This document shows, piece by piece, positions 26,000-34,484 of a DNA stretch of 64,000 nucleotides. Position 1 is the stretch's first letter. Every line of letters begins with the position of its first letter. Location of the stretch: NCBI RefSeq assembly GCF_001592745.1, contig NZ_LUKD01000009.1:29341-93340 (forward strand), given 5' to 3'. The notes under the pieces are model-generated. The model searched no databases, was not told the origin of the DNA, and worked only from the letters and a program-made list of their open reading frames with translations. The position numbers and the translations under genes are program-made. The stretch comes from Bdellovibrio bacteriovorus (GTDB taxonomy: Bacteria > Bdellovibrionota > Bdellovibrionia > Bdellovibrionales > Bdellovibrionaceae).

Positions 26000-26308
26000 A
26001 ACGTCCCCTTTAACTTCACATAACGATTCGGTATTTAATTTCATTGCTGAAGCGCAAGAAATGTTAAGTTCAGCTGACAAAGTAAGGTTCACTGTTACGT
26101 TTCAAGAATTGAATGGCTGCTCATATGATTATTTGCATTTAATGCCAAATGATCCCGCGTTTAGATGTTTTCTCACTTAAGATGAATAAAAATTTTTTTT
26201 AGGTAGCAGGTAAGGTCTCGCTTCTTTATGACGGCGGTCATGATCACGTTCTAGTTTACCTTTGCCTGAAGAAGGACGCATTGTTTTTTAGAACAGAAAG
26301 AGGATTTC
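26000..26308. promoter_or_regulatory. Upstream region of norB with a short palindrome
   Basis: 309 bases between a divergent chemoreceptor start and norB. ATGAC-GGCG-GTCAT at 26228-26241 is a perfect 5-4-5 inverted repeat, followed by TGATCA. No exact FNR-type TTGAT-N4-ATCAA and no clear NsrR box is present. The palindrome is the best visible candidate for a nitric-oxide or oxygen-responsive operator, at low confidence. AGAGGA lies upstream of the norB ATG. Confidence 0.3.
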
Positions 26309-28582
26309 ATGGGACATAGAAGGTTATGGTTGATTTTCACTTTCGTAGTAGTCGCATCTTTTGCTGTGCTTGGATACTATGGAAAAGAAATTTATCGCGA
26401 AGCACCTCCTCAACCAAACAGAGTCGTGACGACGGATGGAAAAGAAGTTTTTTCAGGCTTAGATATCAAAGACGGAATGAATGTGTGGCAGTCTATTGGT
26501 GGGCAAGAGGTCGGTTCCGTTTGGGGACACGGTGCTTACGTCGCTCCTGATTGGAGTGCCGATTGGCTTCATCGCGAAGCGGTGTTCATGGCAGACCGCA
26601 TGGCTGAAGAAAAATTCGGAAAGAAGTATGAAGAACTTCCTGACGATCAAAAGGCTTCTGTAAGAATCAGTTTGCAAGATGAGCTGCGAAAGAACACATA
26701 CGATGCAGCAACGGGGACAATTACCATAAGCCCCTTGCGCGCGGAAGCTATTGCTCACAACAGTAAACATTATAGCGACCTTTTCATGAAGGGCGAAAAC
26801 CTAGACGAACTTCGCGATGCCTATGCCATTCCTGCAAATACGATCAAAGACGAAAAAAGAATGCATATGATGAATGCCTTCTTTTTTTGGTCGTCCTGGG
26901 CGTGTGTGACTCAAAGACCAGGACAAGAGATCACTTACACAAACAATTGGCCGCCTGACAAACTAGTGGGTAATGAAGCCACAGGATCTTTGATTTTGTG
27001 GACTGGTTTCAGCGTCATCCTGCTCTTAGCCGGGATCGGATTGTTAGCGTTCTATTACGCTGTAAATCACGGCGATGAAGTTGAGCACGACAAACTTCCG
27101 AAACTGGATCCTCTCTTAGGCTTGTCACCAACGCCCTCTATGTCGGCCACTTTAAAATATTTCTGGGTCGTTTGTGCACTGATGGTGGTGCAAGTGATCT
27201 TAGGAGCGGTCACCGCGCACTATGGAGTTGAAGGCACCGCTTTTTACGGATTCCCGTTAGCGGAATATCTTCCTTATTCCGTCACTCGCACATGGCATGT
27301 TCAGTTAGGAATTTTTTGGATCGCGACATCATGGTTAGCAACCGGACTTTTTATTTCTCCCGCTGTTTCTGGACATGAACCAAAGTTTCAAGCTGCGGGC
27401 GTAAACTTTCTTTTCGTCGCACTTTTAATTATCGTCGTCGGCTCTCTTGCGGGGCAATGGATGGGAGTGATGCAGAAGCTAGGCTTAGAGGCCAACTTCT
27501 GGTTCGGCCATCAAGGTTATGAATATGTAGATCTCGGTCGGTTTTGGCAATCATTCCTTCTAATAGGATTATTCCTGTGGTTGTTCTTGATGGTCCGGGC
27601 CATCTGGCCTGCGTTTCGGCAGCAACAAGAAAATCGTCACTTGTTAATGATGTTTTTAATCGCATCTGCGGCGATCGCATTGTTTTATGCTGCGGGCTTT
27701 ATGTGGGGACGACACACGAACTTAGCGATCGCCGAGTATTGGAGATGGTGGGTTGTTCATTTGTGGGTGGAAGGTTTCTTTGAGGTCTTTGCGACTGTTG
27801 TTATCGCATTTTTATTTACCCGCATGGGGCTTATTCACAGCAAGGTTGCGACTTTAAGTGTTTTATTTTCCACGATCGTATTTCTAGCCGGTGGTATTTT
27901 AGGGACTTTTCATCACTTGTATTTCACTGGAACTCCAACGGCCGTTCTGGCAATCGGTGCAAGCTTTAGTGCTCTGGAAGTTGTACCTTTAATATTGTTA
28001 GGCTTTGAAGGTTACAGTCATTTTCGAGTCAGCAAGGCGGCGAAATGGTTGCAGGCTTACAAGTGGCCGATTTATTTCTTCGTGGCCGTGGCTTTCTGGA
28101 ATCTGGTCGGTGCCGGCATATTCGGCTTTTTGATCAATCCGCCGATTGCTCTTTATTATATGCAAGGTCTTAATACGACTCCCGTACACGGTCATACGGC
28201 CCTTTTCGGAGTTTATGGAATGTTAGGTATTGGCCTGATGCTTTTTGTCTTAAAAGGTATGGCGTCTCGACATGTTTGGAAAGACGGAGTGATTTCGTTT
28301 GCTTTCTGGTCGATTAATATCGGCCTAGCTTTGATGGTCTTAATCAGTGTCTTACCAATAGGTTTCTTGCAAACTCTGGCAAGTGTCGAGCATGGCTTTT
28401 GGTATGCGCGTTCCGCCGAATTTATGCAGCAACCAGGAATGGATACCTTACGTTGGTTACGCGTCATCGGGGACACTATCTTTACAGTCGGAATTTTAGC
28501 GTTAGGGTGGTTTGTTGTGGGCTTGAAAGTCGGCTTTTCGGTGAAAGAAAAAATCGATTTGAATTCAGACGGTTTGTTGTAA
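26309..28582 (+). CDS. norB: Nitric oxide reductase, single-subunit quinol-dependent type (qNOR)
   Basis: Inner-membrane enzyme reducing 2 NO to N2O with electrons from quinol. The N-terminal extension after helix 1 (GLDIKDGMNVWQSIGGQEVG, then WGHGAYVAPDWSADWLHREA) is the qNOR-specific periplasmic domain fused to the catalytic subunit. The core has about 13 further helices with the haem/FeB segments TWHVQLGIFWIATSW, VHLWVEGFFEVFATVVIAFL and TTPVHGHTALFGVYG, which supply metal-ligand histidines and the conserved Glu. 757 residues is the usual qNOR length. It lies 12 bases upstream of nirK and probably leads the operon norB-nirK-nirV-sco. No norC is needed for this type. Confidence 0.95.
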   Translation: MGHRRLWLIFTFVVVASFAVLGYYGKEIYREAPPQPNRVVTTDGKEVFSGLDIKDGMNVWQSIGGQEVGSVWGHGAYVAPDWSADWLHREAVFMADRMAEEKFGKKYEELPDDQKASVRISLQDELRKNTYDAATGTITISPLRAEAIAHNSKHYSDLFMKGENLDELRDAYAIPANTIKDEKRMHMMNAFFFWSSWACVTQRPGQEITYTNNWPPDKLVGNEATGSLILWTGFSVILLLAGIGLLAFYYAVNHGDEVEHDKLPKLDPLLGLSPTPSMSATLKYFWVVCALMVVQVILGAVTAHYGVEGTAFYGFPLAEYLPYSVTRTWHVQLGIFWIATSWLATGLFISPAVSGHEPKFQAAGVNFLFVALLIIVVGSLAGQWMGVMQKLGLEANFWFGHQGYEYVDLGRFWQSFLLIGLFLWLFLMVRAIWPAFRQQQENRHLLMMFLIASAAIALFYAAGFMWGRHTNLAIAEYWRWWVVHLWVEGFFEVFATVVIAFLFTRMGLIHSKVATLSVLFSTIVFLAGGILGTFHHLYFTGTPTAVLAIGASFSALEVVPLILLGFEGYSHFRVSKAAKWLQAYKWPIYFFVAVAFWNLVGAGIFGFLINPPIALYYMQGLNTTPVHGHTALFGVYGMLGIGLMLFVLKGMASRHVWKDGVISFAFWSINIGLALMVLISVLPIGFLQTLASVEHGFWYARSAEFMQQPGMDTLRWLRVIGDTIFTVGILALGWFVVGLKVGFSVKEKIDLNSDGLL

Positions 28583-28594
28583 CAGGGAGGTATT

Positions 28595-30079
28595 ATGAAT
28601 TCTAGTGGAAGACTTCTAAGTTTTTTAGTTCTGGGAATGATGGCGTTAAGCTGTACCAAAAAATCGGAGGTCAGCGAACCTACTAGCAAGGACAAGTGGA
28701 AAGCTTCTTCCGCCGAAATCGCCGAAGACAATGAAAACTTAGATAAATTGCCTGAAGAAGAACATAAACTTCTTCCACCGCCACAAGTTCCCTCACCTAT
28801 AACTAGAAAGAACCCTGCGCGTGTGAAAATTAAGATGGAAATTCGTGAACAGGTGGGCGTGTTGGCTGATGGTGTGAAGTATACTTTCTGGACTTTCGGA
28901 GGAACGGTGCCCGGGCCGATGCTTCGTATCCGCGCAGGCGATTACGTTGACTTCACTTTATCAAATCATCCGGACAACAAACTTCCGCACAATATCGATT
29001 TGCATGCTGTCACAGGCGCGGGTGGAGGAGCTGAAGGTTCATTCACCGCTCCCGGACACTCATCAACTTTCTCATTTCGCGCACTGAATCCAGGTCTTTA
29101 CATTTACCACTGTGCGACAGCACCCGTAGGTATGCACATCGCCAACGGTATGTACGGACTGATTTTGGTGGAGCCAAAAGACGGTTTACCAAAAGTCGAT
29201 AAAGAATATTATGTCGTTCAAGGTGACTTTTATACTAAAGGAAACTTCGGTGAGCGTGGTCTCCAGGCTTTTGATATGGAAAAAGCCTTAAAAGAACAAC
29301 CTGACTATGTCGTATTCAATGGTGCCGTCGGAGCCCTTTCAGGGAGTTCATCTTTAGTGGCTAATCTAGGCCAAACAGTGAGGATCTTCTTTGGTAACGG
29401 TGGACCTAATCTAAGCTCTTCTTTTCACCTTATCGGAGAGATCTTTGATCACGTTTATCAAGAGGGTGGAAGTCGCATTACTCAGAAAAACGTGCAAACG
29501 ACTATGGTTCCTGCTGGTGGATCGGCGATCGTTGATTTTCGAATCGATACACCGGGAAATTTTATATTAGTAGACCATGCGATTTTCAGAGCATTCAACA
29601 AGGGCGCTTTAGGTATGTTGAAAGTGGAAGGGGACCACAATACGAAAATCTATACAGGTAAAACTAAAGATGCCGTTTATTTGCCCGAAGGTCAGAACAT
29701 GATACCGATTTCTCAAGAGCAAAAGAAGGATCCGCCAACAGGGGACACACTTGACGCACGTATGAGAACCGGGGAAATCGTTTACAAACAAAACTGTTTG
29801 GCCTGCCATCAAGCTAATGGTGAGGGTGTGCCGAATGCCTTTCCACCTCTAGCTAAATCCGATTTTTTGATGGCAGATAAGGCTCGGGCTATTCGCGTTG
29901 TGAAAAATGGACTTGAAGGAGCCATTACCGTAAATGGTAAAACCTATAATAGCGTCATGCCTGCACTACTAGGATTGTCTGACGATGATATTGCGAGCGT
30001 GGTAACCTATGTCCGCAATAGCTTTGGTAATAAGAGTGATGTGGTTACTTTGGACGAGGTTAAGAGAGCGAAAAAATGA
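28595..30079 (+). CDS. nirK: Copper-containing nitrite reductase fused to C-terminal cytochrome c, lipoprotein
   Basis: Reduces nitrite to NO. GGGAGG lies just before the ATG. Residues 1-20 end in a lipobox Cys20 (MMALSC), so the enzyme is membrane-anchored, whereas classic NirK is soluble. All copper ligands are in place: His132 and His172-Cys173 with Met186 for type-1/type-2 sites, catalytic Asp135 with His137, His181, His278 and catalytic His328. After the cupredoxin domains, CLACH at residues 401-405 is a haem c site followed by a Met-containing loop, so it is a NirK-cytochrome c fusion. 494 residues fits that. The stop overlaps nirV by four bases. Confidence 0.95.
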   Translation: MNSSGRLLSFLVLGMMALSCTKKSEVSEPTSKDKWKASSAEIAEDNENLDKLPEEEHKLLPPPQVPSPITRKNPARVKIKMEIREQVGVLADGVKYTFWTFGGTVPGPMLRIRAGDYVDFTLSNHPDNKLPHNIDLHAVTGAGGGAEGSFTAPGHSSTFSFRALNPGLYIYHCATAPVGMHIANGMYGLILVEPKDGLPKVDKEYYVVQGDFYTKGNFGERGLQAFDMEKALKEQPDYVVFNGAVGALSGSSSLVANLGQTVRIFFGNGGPNLSSSFHLIGEIFDHVYQEGGSRITQKNVQTTMVPAGGSAIVDFRIDTPGNFILVDHAIFRAFNKGALGMLKVEGDHNTKIYTGKTKDAVYLPEGQNMIPISQEQKKDPPTGDTLDARMRTGEIVYKQNCLACHQANGEGVPNAFPPLAKSDFLMADKARAIRVVKNGLEGAITVNGKTYNSVMPALLGLSDDDIASVVTYVRNSFGNKSDVVTLDEVKRAKK

Positions 30080-30801
30080 TTTCGTCTTTTTTTGCAATGG
30101 CTTTGCTATTTTCCTGGGCCGAAGAAATCAAAGTCTCTGGTGGAAAATTTCAGCCCTTATTTCAAGATAAGGGGGAAGAATCCATTGTTATCCCGTCCTT
30201 ATGGGTGGATGCGACTCCCGTGACGAACGAAGAATTTCGCGCATTTATTAAAATGAATCCTAAATGGCGAAAGTCAAAAATTACTCCGCTTCTTGCGGAC
30301 TCCTCCTATTTAAAAACTTGGAGGGACGACCTAACATTTCCTGATGGTACGGGGCGTTTCCCTGTTGTTCACGTGTCTTGGTTTGCAGCGCGCGCGTTTT
30401 GTAAATCACAGGGCAAGCGACTCCCCACGATTTTGGAATGGGAGTACTTTGCAGATGCAAACAGTCCCGAGAATGAAGCAAAAATATTGAAGTGGTACGC
30501 CAAAGGACAAGATGAAATAAAGAACGTGAAATCTTTGAAACCAAATAAGTTTGGTCTCTATGATACGGCCGGACTCATCTGGGAGTGGGTGGATGACTTC
30601 GGCAGTGTTGTGATGTCAGGAGACTCACGTGAAGGTGTGAACCGCGATCTTTTTTGCGCCGGGGCTGCGATAAACACCAAAAAACCTAAACAATATGGTG
30701 CATTTATGCGCTATGCGCTTCGTTCCAGCTTGCAAGCCCAATACACAACTTCATCATTGGGATTCCGTTGCGTAAAAAATTTTATTGAGGAGAAAAAATG
30801 A
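30076..30801 (+). CDS. nirV: NirV-like protein (formylglycine-generating-enzyme fold)
   Basis: 241 residues with an N-terminal signal-like stretch (MISSFFAMALLFSWA). The FGE-sulfatase fold is visible: DATPVTNEEFRAF, the VVHVSWFAARAFCKSQGKRL motif, PTILEWEYFA, GLYDTAGLIWEWVDD and SLGFRCVKN at the C-terminus. In this family the gene next to nirK is called nirV; its biochemical role in nitrite reduction is not established. It overlaps nirK (ATGA) and the downstream SCO gene by four bases, so it is translationally coupled to both. Confidence 0.85.
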   Translation: MISSFFAMALLFSWAEEIKVSGGKFQPLFQDKGEESIVIPSLWVDATPVTNEEFRAFIKMNPKWRKSKITPLLADSSYLKTWRDDLTFPDGTGRFPVVHVSWFAARAFCKSQGKRLPTILEWEYFADANSPENEAKILKWYAKGQDEIKNVKSLKPNKFGLYDTAGLIWEWVDDFGSVVMSGDSREGVNRDLFCAGAAINTKKPKQYGAFMRYALRSSLQAQYTTSSLGFRCVKNFIEEKK

Positions 30802-31385
30802 AATCCATAATCGTATTCTTGATTTTTTGTTCTCTAAATGTTTTCGCTCACGAAGATGGGCATGGACATCATGGGACTGAGACCTTGGAATCAGCAAATC
30901 CCATTCCTGGCAGTTCTCTTTATCAACTCGATAGCAGTTGGGTCGATAGCGATGGAAAAAAAGTTTTATTGAAAGACCTAAAAGGAAAGCCGCGCCTAGT
31001 GGCTATGCTTTACACTCGCTGTACAACGGCTTGCCCTTTACTAGTAGAAGACCTTAAAAAGCTTATTTCAAAGCTGCCGGCTAGGAAACAAAGCGTTTCT
31101 GTAACGCTGTTTTCATTTGATTCCGAAAACGAAACGGCCTCCACTATGAAAGAGTTTCTTCAAAAAAAGAAAGTGAAGTGGCAGATGCTAAGGGGCGACT
31201 CCTCAGATGTTGCTGAAGTTGCCGCCGCACTCGGGGTCCGTTACAAAAAACTTTCCTCTGGAGAGTATGTTCATTCTAACGTTATCTATTTGCTGGATGC
31301 AGAAGGTGTCATGATAGCTAAGAAGGAAGGTCTGAAATCCGATGATTCTGCTTTTGTGAAGAAAATCGAAAGTGCTTTAAAATAA
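30798..31385 (+). CDS. SCO1/SenC-family copper chaperone
   Basis: 195 residues. Signal peptide (MKSIIVFLIFCSLNVFAHED), a His-rich start (HEDGHGHHG), then the thioredoxin-fold SCO domain with the copper/redox CxxxC in YTRCTTACPLL (about residues 75-80) and the third ligand His in YVHSNVIYLLD. These proteins deliver copper or reduce cysteines of copper enzymes; linkage to nirK suggests it metalates the nitrite reductase rather than a cytochrome oxidase. It is the last gene of the norB operon; a 7-bp hairpin at 31401-31426 follows. Confidence 0.9.
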   Translation: MKSIIVFLIFCSLNVFAHEDGHGHHGTETLESANPIPGSSLYQLDSSWVDSDGKKVLLKDLKGKPRLVAMLYTRCTTACPLLVEDLKKLISKLPARKQSVSVTLFSFDSENETASTMKEFLQKKKVKWQMLRGDSSDVAEVAAALGVRYKKLSSGEYVHSNVIYLLDAEGVMIAKKEGLKSDDSAFVKKIESALK

Positions 31386-31400
31386 ATTGCACCGCAGGTG

Positions 31401-31426
31401 AGGGATTTGTCTGTTACATAATCCCT
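31401..31426 (+). terminator. Hairpin after the nor-nir operon
   Basis: AGGGATT (31401-31407) pairs with AATCCCT (31420-31426) around a 12-base loop. No T-tract follows, so termination strength is doubtful, but the position just after the SCO gene is right. Confidence 0.35.
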
Positions 31427-31559
31427 GTTGCGCTTCGACCTCTGTCTTAAAATGATCCGTTTTATTGAGGGAAAAAATAATCTTCGCGAGTTTTTTCGAG
31501 AGCTCAGATAGACTTTAAGAACAAATCCATAACGGGGACTCATTTAACAAAGAGGAATC

Positions 31560-32429
31560 ATGGCAAGACTTATTCTGGTATTGTCGGCTTTGCTTCTAGG
31601 TTACTCACAAACCCAAGCAGCCGCACTGTTCGGTCGTCCTTCCAAGATCATTGATAGCAACGACAGCAACTCTAGCAGCGCAGGAAGTAGTTACTACACA
31701 CCTTATACATCAGGTTCGTCGTCCTACTCCGCCACTGGGGGAGGTTGCGGATCTGTACCTTCTCATGTGAAAACCGCTTTCGGTGAGGCAAAGCGATTCA
31801 CGCAAACTTGTTCTTATGCGCAGTTGTCTCCCGGCAAGATGATTGCCGTGAACGACTATTCAGGCGATGGTCGCCCGACAATGTACATCTTCGACCAAGA
31901 TGGAAACTGCGTAAAAGGTTTTCCAATCAGTTGGGGTGTGGGTTCTGACCGCAGTGGACGCTTAGAGGCGTGCAGCACCGAAAATTCAAGAAAGACTCCT
32001 CCTGGATTTCACTTGACCGCTGTTCACAATGGGGCACGCTATAATAGTTCGAACTCGCTAGGTATGGCCGGTCTTTCTGGTCAGGACAGCCTTGGGCAAC
32101 GTGGGGTTATCATCCACGGAACAAGTCCTGCGGGAACCTCTAATACTTGGGGATGTACAGGCGTGAACTACGAAGACTTATCAACGGTCATGAAAACCTT
32201 GGGTGTAGGATCGTTGGTATATAACTACTTCGGAGGAGCAAGAGCTTCTAATTGTAGTGATAATTCTGGAATGGAACGCCCGGCACAATGTCAGCCTGAA
32301 GCAGCGGCGGTAGCAGCAGCGAGATCCAACGGGGTTTCGTCGTCGAAGTACTCTGGAAAAAGCAAGTACTCCACTAACTCAGGCCGTTCGAAGGATACGA
32401 ACTCGACAAAAAGAAAAGGAGCAAAATAA
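31560..32429 (+). CDS. Murein L,D-transpeptidase catalytic-domain protein (YkuD_2 type)
   Basis: 289 residues. Signal peptide MARLILVLSALLLGYSQTQA. A Ser/Tyr-rich linker precedes the catalytic domain, which shows MIAVNDYSGDGRPTMYIFDQ at its start and the catalytic sequence GVIIHGTSPAGTSNTWGCTG with His and Cys of the L,D-transpeptidase signature. Such enzymes form or exchange 3-3 cross-links, or attach groups, in peptidoglycan in the periplasm. The C-terminal 50 residues are Ser/Lys-rich and low-complexity (SKYSGKSKYSTNSGRSKD). The downstream gene starts on its last base (TAATG). A role in remodelling its own or prey wall is inference. Confidence 0.8.
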   Translation: MARLILVLSALLLGYSQTQAAALFGRPSKIIDSNDSNSSSAGSSYYTPYTSGSSSYSATGGGCGSVPSHVKTAFGEAKRFTQTCSYAQLSPGKMIAVNDYSGDGRPTMYIFDQDGNCVKGFPISWGVGSDRSGRLEACSTENSRKTPPGFHLTAVHNGARYNSSNSLGMAGLSGQDSLGQRGVIIHGTSPAGTSNTWGCTGVNYEDLSTVMKTLGVGSLVYNYFGGARASNCSDNSGMERPAQCQPEAAAVAAARSNGVSSSKYSGKSKYSTNSGRSKDTNSTKRKGAK

Positions 32430-32863
32430 TGAAGTCCATCATAGCAATTGCAATCACAATGATGATCTCACCCTGGGCGCTTGCGGTAGAGACAGCTCCT
32501 GCTAAAGAGACACCAGCAGCTCCGGCGAAAGCGGAAGCAACGCCAGAGAAAAAGAAAGAGTCCAAAGAGCCTCGCAAGCCTTCCCAGGCAGAGCTTGAGG
32601 CTTTAAAAATTATGAAAGGTGCCGAGATTGAGATATCTCACTACGACGATGATACGAACACTTTTGAAGTGACGATCATTAAAGAGCCAGGAGTAGGGCC
32701 GAACGTGACCACTCCGGAAGAACTTTATCGTTCTACAGAGATGAATGTCGACTTTGCGACGTTCAACTCTAAAAAAAGAGATTACATCGGTTCTGAGTTT
32801 CAATTGAAAGAAGATCTGATTCTGATTGGACCAGAGCAGATCATGAAACGCTCTAGAAAGTAA
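32429..32863 (+). CDS. Small secreted protein coupled to the L,D-transpeptidase
   Basis: 144 residues. Signal peptide MKSIIAIAITMMISPWALAV, then an Ala/Pro/Lys/Glu-rich stretch (TAPAKETPAAPAKAEATPEK), a helical charged part and a small beta-rich C-terminal part (HYDDDTNTFEVTIIKEPG). The ATG shares a base with the stop of the transpeptidase gene (TAATG), so translation is coupled. No family recognised. A perfect 11-bp terminator hairpin follows at 32871. Confidence 0.6.
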   Translation: MKSIIAIAITMMISPWALAVETAPAKETPAAPAKAEATPEKKKESKEPRKPSQAELEALKIMKGAEIEISHYDDDTNTFEVTIIKEPGVGPNVTTPEELYRSTEMNVDFATFNSKKRDYIGSEFQLKEDLILIGPEQIMKRSRK

Positions 32864-32870
32864 TCCAAAA

Positions 32871-32897
32871 GGGAAGTTCTAAGTTATAGAACTTCCC
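32871..32897. terminator. Perfect 11-bp terminator hairpin between convergent genes
   Basis: GGGAAGTTCTA (32871-32881) and TAGAACTTCCC (32887-32897) are perfectly complementary around AGTTA. AAAA precedes it, which is a short T-tract after the stem on the minus strand; it therefore serves the minus-strand operon ending at 32884 and may also stop the plus-strand transcript. Confidence 0.75.
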
Positions 32898-33288
32898 AGC
32901 CTTCTACCGGTTCCCACGTTGAATCACACGTGGGATTTAGAACCACCTCAGGGCATGCGATCAAAGCGCGAAAGACGATGCCTTCTTCATCTTCAAATAA
33001 GAGAGTTCCTTTGGTGTATCCGGCAGGCCCCTTATAAAGCCCCTTTAACGCGGCCGTGCGTCCTTTACGATCTTTTGCAACGACGGCACCTGGACAGGCA
33101 TCCGAACTGTCTTGGATAATCTTAAAGTCCCAGTGCTCGACTTGTGAATTCTGATTTAAAGACGTTGTGCGGATGCTTCCTTCGCTGATTTGCAAAGGTT
33201 GCAGGATTTTATACAGAAGAAAGTTCTCTCGTGTTTCAGCGGGACCATAAACAAGACAAGTCATTGCTAAAGCGGATATTAACGACAT
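32884..33288 (-). CDS. Small secreted-type protein at the end of the minus-strand secreted-gene run
   Basis: 134 residues, no family recognised. The N-terminus (MSLISALAMTCLVYGPAETR) is a short hydrophobic start that could be a weak or lipoprotein-like signal. Three further cysteines lie in DACPGAV, IACPEV and NPTCDS. The ATG lies ten bases inside the end of the 398-residue gene, so translation is probably coupled. It is the last gene of the run from 41827 and ends in a terminator hairpin. Confidence 0.5.
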   Translation of the reverse strand: MSLISALAMTCLVYGPAETRENFLLYKILQPLQISEGSIRTTSLNQNSQVEHWDFKIIQDSSDACPGAVVAKDRKGRTAALKGLYKGPAGYTKGTLLFEDEEGIVFRALIACPEVVLNPTCDSTWEPVEGWEVL

Positions 33289-34475
33289 CGAACACCTCTT
33301 TGACTAGAGACTTCACCCCAACGTACTGCCGGACTCCAAACTGCATCGGAGTTCAAGTGGCCATCAATCATTTTTAAAAAAAGCTCCCACGCATTTGTTG
33401 CAGAGACTCCCGTCATCACGCGACAGCGAAGTAAAATTTCTTTGGCATCACGAATAGAGCCGTCGGTGCCTTCTTCGTTGGGATAATTATTCTTCTTCCA
33501 ATAAGTTAAATCATTCAGTTGCCCATAAGCTTCACGAATGCGTGCGTCGCGTTTATGGGTGGAATATTCGTTCATCAAACCTGCAGAGAGGCAACGACCG
33601 CCATTGCTTTGAATGTTGTTCCAGGCCGTGTTCACAGATAAAATGCGGCCTTGCCATAGATTGCAGATGCTTTCGACCACGACCTCAATGCGTTCATCAA
33701 CAGTGGGAACACGAAAACGCAGGATTTTGCGAATGTTTTCGTGCCATTGATAGATTTGTTTTCGAGACGGCGAAATATTTTCTCGCCACCCTGCCATAGA
33801 GAACTGCTCCTCACTGCTGTACGGCGTAGGAGCGTCTGTTTTCCACATACGGAATCCCCCCAGGCGACTCAGAGGCCAAGAATAGGGATTGCGAGTGGTG
33901 ATAAGTTCACGCACCTTCATGGGTGTCGTTGAATACAGTGTCCGGATGTATCCGTTGTCTTCAAGATGAGTCACGAGTTCAGCGTGCCCTCCACGAGTCC
34001 CCACGATACTTTCTTCTTCAGGCGTCAAAACGGGATTTAGAAAAACCACACCAGGTTGAAAAATCAGGCGATCAATTTTGATCGGGTAGGTATCGTACCC
34101 TAGGGTCTTCGTACTCGTAAGATGGGAGACATGATTGATAAACTCGCGAAGGCGTTGCCTTTCCGGCAAATGATCCCAGTTCGACAGAGTGTTTGTTAAG
34201 CTCGTCTTCATGTTTTCTATATTAGTGAATCTAACAGGAAGAGCATTTTCATACGCAAAGATAATACGAACAGCATAAACAGCATCCGCACAATCTGTGG
34301 CAATACCATACCAATTGCTTGCGGGATTTGAAAAGATGTCGAATTTATAGTTTTCTTGCACCCAAGAAGAATAGCGCTTTTCCCATTCTTCATTCCAAGA
34401 GTTCATTGCGGTCCACACTTTGGCGTGGGACATGGAAGAACTCATTAGGATAAAAAGTGCTACAAGAGTTTTCAA
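33279..34475 (-). CDS. Secreted protein with possible NlpC/P60-type peptidase core
   Basis: 398 residues. Signal peptide MKTLVALFILMSSSMSHAKV. Residues about 50-80 read ASNWYGIATDCADAVYAVRI, and about residue 160 onward GTRGGHAELVTHLED. A Cys at the start of a helix after a D, then a G-G-H-A before a strand, is the layout of the catalytic Cys and His of papain-like NlpC/P60 amidases. If so, it would cut peptidoglycan stem peptides in the periplasm or prey. The long C-terminal part (VPTVDERIEVVVESICNLWQ) is unrecognised. It lies nine bases downstream of the 252-residue gene. Confidence 0.55.
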   Translation of the reverse strand: MKTLVALFILMSSSMSHAKVWTAMNSWNEEWEKRYSSWVQENYKFDIFSNPASNWYGIATDCADAVYAVRIIFAYENALPVRFTNIENMKTSLTNTLSNWDHLPERQRLREFINHVSHLTSTKTLGYDTYPIKIDRLIFQPGVVFLNPVLTPEEESIVGTRGGHAELVTHLEDNGYIRTLYSTTPMKVRELITTRNPYSWPLSRLGGFRMWKTDAPTPYSSEEQFSMAGWRENISPSRKQIYQWHENIRKILRFRVPTVDERIEVVVESICNLWQGRILSVNTAWNNIQSNGGRCLSAGLMNEYSTHKRDARIREAYGQLNDLTYWKKNNYPNEEGTDGSIRDAKEILLRCRVMTGVSATNAWELFLKMIDGHLNSDAVWSPAVRWGEVSSQRGVRCR

Positions 34476-34484
34476 ACAAACGCC

